From Flavobacterium urocaniciphilum (GTDB lineage Bacteria; Bacteroidota; Bacteroidia; Flavobacteriales; Flavobacteriaceae): a DNA stretch of 64,000 nucleotides. Where the stretch lies: contig NZ_FOEI01000001.1 of the NCBI RefSeq assembly GCF_900110615.1, forward strand, positions 62,001 to 126,000, in the 5' to 3' direction. Below the pieces are notes generated by a model. The model made no database searches. It was not told the DNA's origin and was given only the letters and a program-made list of their open reading frames with translations. Numbering within the stretch: position 1 is the stretch's first letter; each line of letters opens with the position of its first letter. This document shows positions 52,726-61,446 of the stretch, in pieces. The translations under genes were made by a program, and so were the position numbers.

Positions 52726-54083
52726 ATTTTTTTAAATTAAATAAAATTTCATATTTAGTCTTTCATGTATTGTTAGGCTTGTTAGTTCATTTTGTTGGAG
52801 AATTTGTGTTTATTTATTTCGCAATTTTTTTAGCTTTAGGAACTTATTGGTTAATTAAAAATAATGATAGCGATTTTCAAACTTTAACTTTAATTTTATA
52901 TGTAGTAGGTTTAGAAATTCTATTTAGAATGCGGTCTGAAGGATCTATGTATGATATAGGAAAGTATTCAGTTATTTTTTTTTGTATTTTAAGTTTCGGA
53001 CATATTCGGATTAATTTAAAAGCTTGGCCTTATTTGGCTATTCTTTTGCTATTTATTCCAGGAATAGTTTTAACTGTAAATACCTTCTTTTTTGAAATTG
53101 ATGTTCGAAAAAAAATCATGTTTAATTTATTAGGTCCATTTAGTTTAATTTTTGCTTCCCTCTATACTTATAATAAAAGAATTTCTTTACAGAGATTAAA
53201 CAATATCCTTTTTATTGCAGCTGGACCATTAGTAAGTATTTTAACTCTTATTATAGTTTATACACCATCTAACAAAGAAGAAGTTTTCACTAATACGACA
53301 TCTAATTTTGTTACATCTGGAGGATTTGGACCTAACCAAATGTCTGTGGTTTTAGGTTTGGGTGTTTTTATATTTTTCACACAATTTATTTTTAATTCTA
53401 AAGAAAAAATTTACTCATTAGTTTCGTTGTTTTTGTTTTTTCTGTTTTCATATAGAGGATTAATTACCTTTTCTAGAGGTGGTATGTTGACTGCATTAGC
53501 AATGGTAATAGTTTTTTGCTTTACTATTTTTAAATTACTCAATAAAAAAGCAAAATCTAAATTTTTAGGTGTTTTTTCAATAATTCTTATTTTATCAGCA
53601 TCAGCATGGTTGTATAGTTCATATGAAACAGGTGGTTTAATTGATAAAAGATATAAAAATAAAGATGCTGCAGGAAGAGTTAAAGAGTCGCAAATGTCAG
53701 GTAGGGAAGATATTATGGAAACGGATTTGAAATTCTTTGAAGAAAATCCGATCTTTGGTGTTGGACCAGGAATTGGCGGTATGATGCGAGGAGAAGAAGG
53801 ATTGCAAGGTATGCAAGCACATAGTGAGCCAACTCGACTTTTAGCCGAACATGGTTCTTTTGGATTAATTATTTTATTAATGTTAATCTTTGTACCTATT
53901 ATTAAATACTTTAGATTTAGACAATACCATCATTTATATTTCTTCCCCTTTTTAATTTTTTGGGGATTAACGATTAATCATGCTGCTACTCGGATTGTTG
54001 CTCCTGGAGTTTTATACGCTTTAACTTTGCTTAATGTTTATATTCAAAATGATGAAGATGAAGATACTGTATCTAGGAAATAA
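52722..54083 (+). CDS. O-antigen polymerase/ligase-like membrane protein (Wzy/WaaL type)
   Basis: A 453-residue protein with about eleven hydrophobic segments. The large periplasmic loop near residues 295-380 contains SGREDIMETDLKFFEENPIFGVGPG and HSEPTRLLAEHGSFGLI, the Wzy_C signature shared by polymerases and ligases; the conserved Arg/His residues of that loop are present. Polymerase or ligase cannot be told apart from sequence. The start is TTG at 52722, overlapping the previous stop. The 3' end overlaps the next gene. Confidence 0.87.
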   Translation: MNFFKLNKISYLVFHVLLGLLVHFVGEFVFIYFAIFLALGTYWLIKNNDSDFQTLTLILYVVGLEILFRMRSEGSMYDIGKYSVIFFCILSFGHIRINLKAWPYLAILLLFIPGIVLTVNTFFFEIDVRKKIMFNLLGPFSLIFASLYTYNKRISLQRLNNILFIAAGPLVSILTLIIVYTPSNKEEVFTNTTSNFVTSGGFGPNQMSVVLGLGVFIFFTQFIFNSKEKIYSLVSLFLFFLFSYRGLITFSRGGMLTALAMVIVFCFTIFKLLNKKAKSKFLGVFSIILILSASAWLYSSYETGGLIDKRYKNKDAAGRVKESQMSGREDIMETDLKFFEENPIFGVGPGIGGMMRGEEGLQGMQAHSEPTRLLAEHGSFGLIILLMLIFVPIIKYFRFRQYHHLYFFPFLIFWGLTINHAATRIVAPGVLYALTLLNVYIQNDEDEDTVSRK

Positions 54084-55062
54084 GCTTTCGAAACACGGAA
54101 TTAATAAAACTACAGTTGAAACTTTAGGTGGGTTGTTGTCTGAATCTGGTTTTGAAGTTGTTTCTTACTCTTCTAAAAAAAATATTTTGCTTCGATTATT
54201 AGATATGCTTTATGGAATATTAAAACACAAAGACTCAAATTATATTTTAATCGATACATACAGTACATCAGCTTTTTGGTTTGCTTTTATATCTAGTCAA
54301 TTTGCTAGATTTCTTAAAATAAAGTACATACCCATTTTGCATGGTGGTGATTTACCAAATCGTTTGCAAAAAAATCCTAAATTATGTAAATTAATTTTTG
54401 CAAATGCAAACAGATTAGTTTCTCCATCAGGTTATTTAAAATTTCATTTTGAACAACACGGATTTTCTAACGTTATTCATATTCCAAATTCAATTACAAT
54501 TTCAGAATATCAGTTTAAAGAAAGAAAGTTTTTTTCTCCAAAACTTATTTGGGTTCGAGCTTTTGCTGAAATTTATAATCCAAAAATGGCAATTGATGTT
54601 TTAGAAAAGTTAAAGCATAAATATTCAAATGCTACTTTAACAATGATTGGACCAGATAAAGATGGTAGTTTAAATAGTATAAAAGAATATGCAAAACATT
54701 TAAATTTAAAGGTTGATTTTACAGGAAAACTTTCCAAGAAAGAATGGACTACCTTAGCTCAAAATTTTGATGTTTTTATTAATACTACTCATTTTGATAA
54801 TATGCCAGTTAGTGTGTTAGAAGCAATGGCTTTAGGATTACCTGTAGTTTCAACAAATGTTGGTGGTTTACCGTATTTAATTGAACATGATAAAACGGGG
54901 TTTTTAGTTGATGATAATGATATTTTAGCAATGGTGAGTAAAATTGATCAAATTATTTCATCTCCTATACAAACGAATGAAGTTGTTAGTAATGCTAGGA
55001 ATTTTGTTCAAAGTGCTGATTGGGAAAATGTTAAAAATAAATGGATAAATCTATTAAAATGA
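54058..55062 (+). CDS. glycosyltransferase family 4
   Basis: A 334-residue GT-B enzyme. MKILYLGNKLSKHGINKTTVET at the chosen start is the usual first strand and loop; ATGs at 54034, 54049 and 54052 are also in frame but would lengthen the overlap with the polymerase gene. PILHGGDLPNRL near residue 94, HIPNSITISEYQF near 141, TMIGPDKDGSL near 196 and the EX7E-like NTTHFDNMPVSVLEAMALGLP near 242 define the family. The gap after it (94 bases) has no clear promoter. Confidence 0.87.
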   Translation: MKILYLGNKLSKHGINKTTVETLGGLLSESGFEVVSYSSKKNILLRLLDMLYGILKHKDSNYILIDTYSTSAFWFAFISSQFARFLKIKYIPILHGGDLPNRLQKNPKLCKLIFANANRLVSPSGYLKFHFEQHGFSNVIHIPNSITISEYQFKERKFFSPKLIWVRAFAEIYNPKMAIDVLEKLKHKYSNATLTMIGPDKDGSLNSIKEYAKHLNLKVDFTGKLSKKEWTTLAQNFDVFINTTHFDNMPVSVLEAMALGLPVVSTNVGGLPYLIEHDKTGFLVDDNDILAMVSKIDQIISSPIQTNEVVSNARNFVQSADWENVKNKWINLLK

Positions 55063-55156
55063 TTTTTTTTTAAAATAGATGTAATTCTTCAATTTATTAA
55101 ACAACTTTACTTTTTTTTAATTTAAAAATCTTATTTTAGACAACAAATAATTGATA

Positions 55157-56539
55157 ATGACTAAGCCTTATAAAAAACATTTCGAAATTTCTGAACGAAA
55201 AATTCTACTTCGAATTTTCGATGTTGTTTTTGTTGTTGGTTTTTTGTTTTTACCTAATCTTTTTACTGATTTAAAATATTTTGCAGAATTAAAACTTAAC
55301 TATTTATGGATTCCATTCATTGCAATATATCTTACTTTATTAGGTACAGTGTTTGAAATGTACAAGTTAGTTGTTGTTAGTTTTGCTAGTAAAATAACTA
55401 AAGGATTGTTATTAACTTCATTTTTTACAACCTTATTTTTTTTATTTACACCAATTTTTACTCCTTCTTTTCCAGAAAAACGAATTGAACTATTATTACT
55501 ATTTTTAATAATCTGTTTTGCGCTTATTTGTTGGCGACTAATTTATATTTTCATTCTTGCTTCTAAACGTTTTTATAAGCCTTTAATATTAGTTTGTAAA
55601 CAAAAAGATTTTAATAAATTTTCAAAAGAATTAATAATTAATGATCCACATATTAAAATTGTAAAATTCATTAATGTTGATGTTGTTGATGAAAAGGGAA
55701 CAAAATCTGAAAATCAATTATGTATTTCAGAAATTGATGAATTTTTAACGCATAATTTTATTTCAGAAATTGTAGTAGCGACAGAATCTAAAAACACTTC
55801 AATTGATATCTATAATAAATTATTAGAAATTTCAGAAAATGGAATTCCAATCGTACAATATGAAGAACTTTATGAAGATCTAACCAATAGAATTCCGCTT
55901 CATTTAAAGGATAAGAAATTATATACTTATTTTCCATTTACTAAAAAGCAAAATATGTTGTATTTGCTATTTGTTCGATGTGTAGATGTAGTTATTTCTA
56001 TAATTGGGTTATTTGTATTATTGTTAATTTCGCCTTTTATTTTGTTTTTTAATTTATTTTGGAATAAAGGTCCTATGTTGTTTCATCAAGAAAGAATTGG
56101 CAGAAAAGAAATACCTTTTCAAATTTATAAATTAAGAACAATGATTGTAAATGCTGAAAAAAATGGTGCCGTATTTGCAACAACCAATGATTCTAGAATT
56201 ACTCCTTTTGGTAAATTATTGCGAAAAACAAGGATTGATGAATTTCCACAATTTATTAATGTTTTAAAAGGTGAAATGTCAATTATTGGCCCAAGACCGG
56301 AAAGAAAGATTTTTGTTGATCAAATAGCTGAAAAATTACCTCTTTATCATACTCGTCATATTGTAAAACCTGGTTTAACAGGTTGGGCTCAAATTAACTA
56401 TCCTTATGGGGAAACTTTAGATGATAGTTTGATGAAATTAGAATATGATTTGTATTATATCAAACATCGTAATATATTTCTTGATATTAATATTGCAGTT
56501 AAAACTTTTGGTACCATTTTGTATATGAAAGGGCAGTAG
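55157..56539 (+). CDS. polytopic phosphoglycosyl transferase (WcaJ/WbaP type)
   Basis: A 460-residue undecaprenyl-phosphate sugar-1-phosphate transferase. Four N-terminal hydrophobic segments (residues 19-130), a Rossmann-like central part and a C-terminal catalytic domain with QERIGRKEIPFQIYKLRTM near 315, TRIDEFPQ near 357 (Asp-Glu pair), SIIGPRPERK near 374 and GLTGWAQINYPYG near 404. It starts polymer assembly on undecaprenyl phosphate, with glucose or galactose phosphate the usual donors. The ATG at 55157 is preferred to TTG at 55151. It is a second initiating enzyme besides the fused monotopic one at 6735. Confidence 0.92.
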   Translation: MTKPYKKHFEISERKILLRIFDVVFVVGFLFLPNLFTDLKYFAELKLNYLWIPFIAIYLTLLGTVFEMYKLVVVSFASKITKGLLLTSFFTTLFFLFTPIFTPSFPEKRIELLLLFLIICFALICWRLIYIFILASKRFYKPLILVCKQKDFNKFSKELIINDPHIKIVKFINVDVVDEKGTKSENQLCISEIDEFLTHNFISEIVVATESKNTSIDIYNKLLEISENGIPIVQYEELYEDLTNRIPLHLKDKKLYTYFPFTKKQNMLYLLFVRCVDVVISIIGLFVLLLISPFILFFNLFWNKGPMLFHQERIGRKEIPFQIYKLRTMIVNAEKNGAVFATTNDSRITPFGKLLRKTRIDEFPQFINVLKGEMSIIGPRPERKIFVDQIAEKLPLYHTRHIVKPGLTGWAQINYPYGETLDDSLMKLEYDLYYIKHRNIFLDINIAVKTFGTILYMKGQ

Positions 56540-56741
56540 GAATTTTGAATTTTCTCTAAAATACAACCTTAATTTCATCGATTTTTTGATGTTTTTCATC
56601 TGAAAACGAAAAAAAATTATCAACAATTTAAAATCTGTAAAAACTTGTTATTCAGCATTGTTAGAGGCTTTTTGTAGGTATTTTTACTTCTTAAAGAAAT
56701 GTTAACAACTTGATTTACAGAAAAATAATGTAAAATTATCG

Positions 56742-56749
56742 TATATTTG
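56742..56749 (+). promoter_or_regulatory. putative -7 box (TATATTTG) of the lysozyme-like gene
   Basis: TATATTTG matches TAnnTTTG; no -33 TTTG at the usual spacing (TTG at 56710 is 29 bases upstream). It predicts a leader of about 85 bases containing two hairpins. The preceding part of the 298-base gap (56540-56741) shows only one DnaA-box-like TTATCAACA at 56617-56625. Confidence 0.5.
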
Positions 56750-56772
56750 CCCCGTTAATTCAATTAGTGTTC

Positions 56773-56816
56773 TTTGATTTATGTCAATCAAAAACTCCGT
56801 AAAAATATTTTTTTAC
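56773..56816 (+). promoter_or_regulatory. two consecutive hairpins in the leader of the lysozyme-like gene
   Basis: Hairpin 1: TTTGATT/AATCAAA (56773-56779 with 56786-56792, 6-base loop). Hairpin 2: GTAAAAA/TTTTTAC (56799-56805 with 56810-56816, 4-base loop). They lie between the -7 box and the ATG at 56838, with 21 bases after the second stem. No known riboswitch was recognised. Confidence 0.45.
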
Positions 56817-56837
56817 CTAATTGAGAAAAAATATTAA

Positions 56838-57476
56838 ATGAGAAAAGACATTATTTATTTTGGAATTGCGATTGCGCTTATCGCTGTTTTAAGTTCAGGA
56901 TTTAGTGCATTTAAAGATGAGTCAGTTGACGGGTTTCATATCGATGAAACAGAATTTTATGATTATCACGTTCCATCTAAAGATGAATCTAAAAAGTTTA
57001 ATGTGGCAATTCCTTTTACAGGAAAAACTTTTGTAGGATTTAAACAAGCATTAGCAGCTAAAGAATCTGCTGGATTGTATGATTTAGTTAATGCTTACGG
57101 TTACATGGGTAAATATCAATTTGGTAGAAGTGCGTTAAGAACTATTGGTATTTACGATTTTAATAATTTTCTTAAAAATCCTGTTTTGCAAGAAAAAGCT
57201 ATTCATGCATTATTAAGCATAAATAAATGGGAATTAAGAAGAGAAATTAAAAAATACTCAGGAAGAGTAATTAACGGAATCGAAATTACAGAATCAGGCT
57301 TATTAGCTGCCGCACATTTAGCAGGAGCAAGTTCAGTAAAAACGTATTTAAGAAGTAATGGTAAAAATGGTTTTAAAGATGGGTTTGGAACTTCTTTAAG
57401 ATCTTACATTAAAAGATTTAATGGTTACGATACTTCAAATATTAAAGCAAACAAATTTGCTAAAGTTTCAGTTTAA
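56838..57476 (+). CDS. lysozyme-like (transglycosylase superfamily) exported protein
   Basis: A 212-residue protein with a hydrophobic N-terminal segment (IIYFGIAIALIAVLSSGFSAF), which is a signal peptide or anchor. The domain from about residue 55 contains FKQALAAKESAGLYDLVNAYGYMGKYQFG: a Glu in KESAG followed by YGYMGKYQFG, the layout of lysozyme-like/SLT proteins in which that Glu is catalytic. A later GLLAAAHLAGASSVKTYLRS segment fits the same fold. It probably acts on peptidoglycan in the periplasm. It has its own promoter, is not part of the polysaccharide operon, and its stop overlaps the convergent methylase gene by 4 bases. Confidence 0.7.
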   Translation: MRKDIIYFGIAIALIAVLSSGFSAFKDESVDGFHIDETEFYDYHVPSKDESKKFNVAIPFTGKTFVGFKQALAAKESAGLYDLVNAYGYMGKYQFGRSALRTIGIYDFNNFLKNPVLQEKAIHALLSINKWELRREIKKYSGRVINGIEITESGLLAAAHLAGASSVKTYLRSNGKNGFKDGFGTSLRSYIKRFNGYDTSNIKANKFAKVSV

Positions 57477-58210
57477 CTTTTTTGAATAACAAAAATACAA
57501 GGTCGGTTGTGTAAATCGACCTTTTGTTTTTTCCACTCATTTATAGTTTTTGTTTTTATAAATTCAGTTGGTAATGTTATGTCGCAAGCAATACATAAAC
57601 GGGTTTGCGGTTGTAACGTATTAAGAATGTCTTCTAAGAATTTATTATTTCTATAAGGAGTTTCCATGAAAATTTGAGCTTGATTTTTATCTTGCGACCA
57701 TTTTTCAAGATTTTTTAAAGCTGTTTTCTTTTCACTTTTGTCAATAGGTAAATAACCTGTAAAGGCAAAACTTTGTCCGTTCATGCCACTTGCCATTAAG
57801 GCTAATAAAATGGAACTCGGTCCTACCAAAGGAACTACTTGTATGCCTTTTTCATGTGCCAATTTCACAATTACAGCACCTGGATCAGCAATGCCTGGGC
57901 AACCTGCTTCACTCATTAATCCAACGTTTATTCCATTCAATAAAGGTTGAATCATTTCCATGTGTTCGCTTACATCAGTATGTTTGTTTAATGCTGATAA
58001 ATGCAAACTTGGTTGAGGTTTTTCAGGAACAACAGATTTTATAAATCTTCTTGCCGTTTTTTCGTTTTCAACTATGTAATGGTCAATTATTTCAATGCTT
58101 TTTTTAACCGTTTGTGCTAATACATCTTCCGGATTTACCGTTGATTCTCCAGGATTGGATAAAGTACAAGGAATTAAATATAACTTTCCGAATTTAGTAG
58201 ATGTATTCAT
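57473..58210 (-). CDS. tetrapyrrole-methylase family SAM methyltransferase (RsmI-like)
   Basis: A 245-residue protein of the tetrapyrrole methylase fold, the group to which the 16S rRNA 2'-O-methyltransferase RsmI belongs. GKLYLIPCTLSNPGESTV near the start, GLMSEAGCPGIADPGAVIV near residue 99, VPLVGPSSILLALMASGMNGQSFAFTGYLP near 122 and ETPYRNNKFL near 177 are its motifs. The N-terminal strand (LIPCTLSN where RsmI has a VATPIGNL-like strand) and the sequence in between suggest an RsmI paralogue rather than RsmI itself. It lies downstream of the LMW-PTP gene, in the dnaA direction. Confidence 0.85.
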   Translation of the reverse strand: MNTSTKFGKLYLIPCTLSNPGESTVNPEDVLAQTVKKSIEIIDHYIVENEKTARRFIKSVVPEKPQPSLHLSALNKHTDVSEHMEMIQPLLNGINVGLMSEAGCPGIADPGAVIVKLAHEKGIQVVPLVGPSSILLALMASGMNGQSFAFTGYLPIDKSEKKTALKNLEKWSQDKNQAQIFMETPYRNNKFLEDILNTLQPQTRLCIACDITLPTEFIKTKTINEWKKQKVDLHNRPCIFVIQKS

Positions 58211-58238
58211 TTTTTCTATAAGTTGAAATAGGAGAATA

Positions 58239-58712
58239 TTATACAGTGATTTTTTTAGATTTAATTTGTTGTGCTATAACTTCGCAAACTTCATCTAAAA
58301 TTTGATACACATTTTCAAAATCATTTGAATTTCCCCAATAAGGATCGGGTACTTCCAGATTCTGATTTGGATGTAACTCGTTTAAAATAACTTTTACTTT
58401 AGATTTTGATGTTTCACTTGGTGCTATTGCCAAAACATTAGTGTAATTGGAATTGTCCATTACATAAATGTAGTCAAAGTTAGAAAAATCGGATTGTTTT
58501 ATTTGACGACAACGTTGTTGACTAATATCTAAACCATGATTTTTAGCGGCTGCAATGGAACGTTTGTCTGGTGCTTCACCAGCGTGCCAATTTCCTGTAC
58601 CTGCACTATCAACTAGGCAAATATCTTTAGAAAGTTTAGATTGTAAAATGCCTTCAGCCAATGGTGAGCGACAGATATTTCCTAAACAAACCATTAATAC
58701 TTTTGTAGGCAT
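58239..58712 (-). CDS. low-molecular-weight protein-tyrosine phosphatase
   Basis: A 157-residue phosphatase with the P-loop CLGNICRS (Cys9, Arg15) and the general-acid loop VPDPYWG near residue 120; both catalytic parts are intact. The family dephosphorylates tyrosine or low-molecular-weight phosphoesters. Its start codon overlaps the dnaA stop by one base (TAATG), so translation is coupled. Unlike the PHP phosphatase beside wzc, it lies outside the polysaccharide operon, but either could act on the kinase (inference). Confidence 0.92.
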   Translation of the reverse strand: MPTKVLMVCLGNICRSPLAEGILQSKLSKDICLVDSAGTGNWHAGEAPDKRSIAAAKNHGLDISQQRCRQIKQSDFSNFDYIYVMDNSNYTNVLAIAPSETSKSKVKVILNELHPNQNLEVPDPYWGNSNDFENVYQILDEVCEVIAQQIKSKKITV

Positions 58713-60142
58713 TAAATACTAAGTTTTTTGTTGATGTCTTCTACGAATTTTTTGAATTGCTTATCTGTTGAAACTAAATTATCAACCGTTTTGCATGCGT
58801 GTAAAACTGTAGCATGATCTCTATCTCCAATTTGTGAACCAATATTTGCTAACGATGCTTTTGTAAATTTCTTAGAAAAATACATAGCTAATTGACGCGC
58901 TTGAACAATATGACGTTTACGTGTTTTAGATTTCAACGTTTCAGTATCTAATTGGAAATAATCTGATACTACTTTTTGGATATAGTCGATAGAAATTTCG
59001 CGTTTGATGTTTTTTACAAACTTTTCTACTACTTGTTTTGCTAAGTCAATTGTAACTTCACGCTTGTTGAATGAAGATTGAGCAATTAATGATATAATTG
59101 CACCTTCTAATTCTCTAACGTTAGTTTTTATGTGTTTGGCAACATATTCTAAGATTTCTTCAGGCATTTCCACACCATCTCTATAAAGAATATTCTTTAA
59201 AATCGAAATTCTAGTTTCGTAATCTGGTTGGTGTAATTCTGCCGATAATCCCCATTTGAAACGAGATAATAAGCGTTGCTCAATATCTTGCATGTCAACA
59301 GGAGCTTTGTCAGAAGTAAGAATTACTTGTTTGCCATTTTGGTGTAAATAATTGAAAATGTGGAAAAATACATCTTGTGTACCAGCTTTTCCAGATAAAA
59401 ATTGAACATCGTCAATAATTAATACATCAATTAATTGGTAAAAATGAATAAAATCATTTCTAGTATTTTTCTTTACAGATTCAATATATTGTTGTGTGAA
59501 TATTTCAGCAGAAATATATAAAACTGTTTTTTCTGGGTATTTGTCTTTAATTTCAACACCAATAGCATGTGCTAAATGTGTTTTTCCTAAACCAACTCCA
59601 CCAAAAATTAGTAAAGGATTAAAAGATGTGCCTCCTGGCTTATTTGCAACAGCCATACCAGCACTTCTTGCTAATCGGTTAGAATCTCCTTCTAAGAAAT
59701 TATCAAAGCTGTAATTCGCATTTAATTGCGATTCTATTTTAACATTTCTAATTCCAGGAATGATAAATGGATTTTTTAATTCAGGATTTTTATTAACAAT
59801 TGGAACATCTATTTCTTGAGTTTTAACAGAAGTACGTTGTGTACTCGGAATTTGCTCAGTAAATGGAAGTTTATTGCCATAAGTGTTTTCCATTTTAATT
59901 TTATATACTAGCTTTGCTTGGTTTCCAAGTTCTTTTGTTAAAGCTGTTTTTAAAATGGTAACATAGTGTTCTTCTAACCACTCGTAAAAAAATTTACTTG
60001 GGACTTGAATGTGTAAAGCATTGTCTTCCGTTAAGTTAATCGCCACAATAGGTTCAAACCATGTTTTATAGGCTTGTTCCTGAATGTTATCCTTTATAAA
60101 GGATAGGCAATTAATCCAAACAGATTTTGCTGCTTTAGTCAT
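58712..60142 (-). CDS. dnaA: chromosomal replication initiator DnaA
   Basis: A 476-residue DnaA: domain I (SVWINCLSFIKDNI...AYKTWFEPI) at residues 6-30, linker, AAA+ ATPase with Walker A GGVGLGKTH near 180 and Walker B LIIDDVQFL near 242, and C-terminal DNA-binding domain with DRDHATVLHACKTV near 445, which reads DnaA boxes. It initiates replication at oriC. The start is the ATG at 60142 with the usual N-terminus (MTKAAKSVW); the frame extends upstream to 60196 without homology. It is followed by the phosphatase and methylase genes in one minus-strand run. Confidence 0.97.
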   Translation of the reverse strand: MTKAAKSVWINCLSFIKDNIQEQAYKTWFEPIVAINLTEDNALHIQVPSKFFYEWLEEHYVTILKTALTKELGNQAKLVYKIKMENTYGNKLPFTEQIPSTQRTSVKTQEIDVPIVNKNPELKNPFIIPGIRNVKIESQLNANYSFDNFLEGDSNRLARSAGMAVANKPGGTSFNPLLIFGGVGLGKTHLAHAIGVEIKDKYPEKTVLYISAEIFTQQYIESVKKNTRNDFIHFYQLIDVLIIDDVQFLSGKAGTQDVFFHIFNYLHQNGKQVILTSDKAPVDMQDIEQRLLSRFKWGLSAELHQPDYETRISILKNILYRDGVEMPEEILEYVAKHIKTNVRELEGAIISLIAQSSFNKREVTIDLAKQVVEKFVKNIKREISIDYIQKVVSDYFQLDTETLKSKTRKRHIVQARQLAMYFSKKFTKASLANIGSQIGDRDHATVLHACKTVDNLVSTDKQFKKFVEDINKKLSI

Positions 60143-60382
60143 AAGTTTAATTTTTTTATAGTTTTTGTGATCTAATCTTGGAAGAATAACCATCAAGATT
60201 TTTGATAATGGTCATTCGTATTAGGAAGGCAAATATGTGAACAAAATTTTGTAAAAAAAAACAACTTCACTATTGTAATTTAAAAAATAATGTTGTAAAC
60301 AAAGTTAAGGTTTTCTTAATGAAAAATTAATTAAAAAAGTGTAAGTGATTGATAGTTAAAATAATACAATAAGATATATAAA
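60143..60382. other. dnaA upstream gap, possible origin-proximal region
   Basis: A 240-base AT-rich gap between dnaA and the divergent thioesterase gene. It contains a DnaA-box-like TGTGAACAA at 60236-60244 (one mismatch to TGTGnATAA) and two possible minus-strand -7 boxes: CATATTTG (60230-60237, one mismatch) and TAACTTTG (60300-60307). No cluster of DnaA boxes is visible, so an oriC here is not shown. Confidence 0.3.
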
Positions 60383-60787
60383 ATGAAGGTTTATGAATTT
60401 ACAGTGCGAGTTAGATATGCTGAGACCGATCAGATGGGTGTAGTGTATCATGGTAATTATGCACAATATTTTGAAATGGGTAGAGTAGAATGGTTGCGAA
60501 ATTTAGGAGTTTCCTATAAGTGGATGGAGGAGAACGGTGTTATGCTTCCTGTTGTCGCTTTAGAGATGAATTATAAGAAACCAGCTCGTTATGACGACTT
60601 ATTAACAGTTAAAACAATTTTGAAGAGTCAGACTTCCGTAAAAATTGAATTCGATTATGAAATCTATAATGAAGAAAAGCAGTTGTTAACAACTGGCTAT
60701 TCAATGTTGGTTTTTGTTGATATGAAAACGGGAAGACCTATGGTTCCGCCTTCGTATGTAACTGAAAAAATTAATCCGTTACTTTGA
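60383..60787 (+). CDS. YbgC-like acyl-CoA thioesterase
   Basis: A 134-residue hot-dog-fold thioesterase. The segment VRYAETDQMGVVYHGNYAQYFEMGR near residue 9 contains the catalytic Asp and the HGNY motif of the 4-hydroxybenzoyl-CoA/YbgC group. Members hydrolyse short- or medium-chain acyl-CoA or acyl-ACP thioesters. It is monocistronic, divergent from dnaA, and convergent with the YigZ gene (30-base gap). Confidence 0.92.
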   Translation: MKVYEFTVRVRYAETDQMGVVYHGNYAQYFEMGRVEWLRNLGVSYKWMEENGVMLPVVALEMNYKKPARYDDLLTVKTILKSQTSVKIEFDYEIYNEEKQLLTTGYSMLVFVDMKTGRPMVPPSYVTEKINPLL

Positions 60788-60817
60788 ATTTAATTGAGTA
60801 AAATTTTTTAAAAGATA

Positions 60818-61444
60818 TTAGGAATTTTCTAGTTCTTCTATTTCAATTTCAAATAAAGTAGTAAAAATGTCAAATATTTCTTTGGCATTTTTTTTTCGAG
60901 TTGCTATTTCAATTTCACAATTCATTTCCATTTTTTGATTGACAATATCAAGGTTTTTCTCTTTTATAATACGCATGACTTTATTCATGTTTTTATAATC
61001 GAAAATAATTTTAAAATGTTTATCAATTGTTTTTTCTACAATAACAGCTTCTTCTAAAGTTAATTGTGCTGTGGTTTTGTAGGCAGAAATTAGTCCGCCA
61101 ACTCCAAGTTTTACACCGCCAAAATAACGTACAACTACAATTAAAACATTAGTAATTTCAAACGATTGAATTTGGCCGTAAATAGGCATACCGGCAGAAT
61201 TACTTGGTTCGCCATCGTCATTGGCTCTGAATTTAATTTTTTCAGTTCCAATTTGATAAGCGTAGCACCAATGTCTGGCAGAAAAGTGTTCCTTTTTTAG
61301 ATTTTCTATATGGGATTTTACTTCTTCTTCAGAAGTAATAGGGTAAGCGTAACCTATAAATTTGCTGTTTTTTTCTTTAAATAATACGTCTTCTACAGCA
61401 AAATCAATTGTTTTATAAGTGTCTTTAATTTCGGATTCTAGCAA
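60818..61444 (-). CDS. YigZ/IMPACT family protein
   Basis: A 208-residue protein of the YigZ/IMPACT family. The N-terminal domain has EKNSKFIGYAYPI near residue 24, FSARHWCYAYQIG near 54, RANDDGEPSNSAGMPI near 73 and VVVRYFGGVKLGVGGLISAY near 101, all family signatures; the rest is the short C-terminal domain of bacterial members. Its biochemical role is unclear; IMPACT in eukaryotes regulates translation. It is the last gene of a three-gene minus-strand operon with ribD and a HAD hydrolase. Confidence 0.9.
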   Translation of the reverse strand: MLESEIKDTYKTIDFAVEDVLFKEKNSKFIGYAYPITSEEEVKSHIENLKKEHFSARHWCYAYQIGTEKIKFRANDDGEPSNSAGMPIYGQIQSFEITNVLIVVVRYFGGVKLGVGGLISAYKTTAQLTLEEAVIVEKTIDKHFKIIFDYKNMNKVMRIIKEKNLDIVNQKMEMNCEIEIATRKKNAKEIFDIFTTLFEIEIEELENS

Positions 61445-61446
61445 TT

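Noticed and set aside
60143..60382. oriC with DnaA boxes
   Set aside because: Only one box-like word with a mismatch was found; this is not enough to call an origin without skew data.
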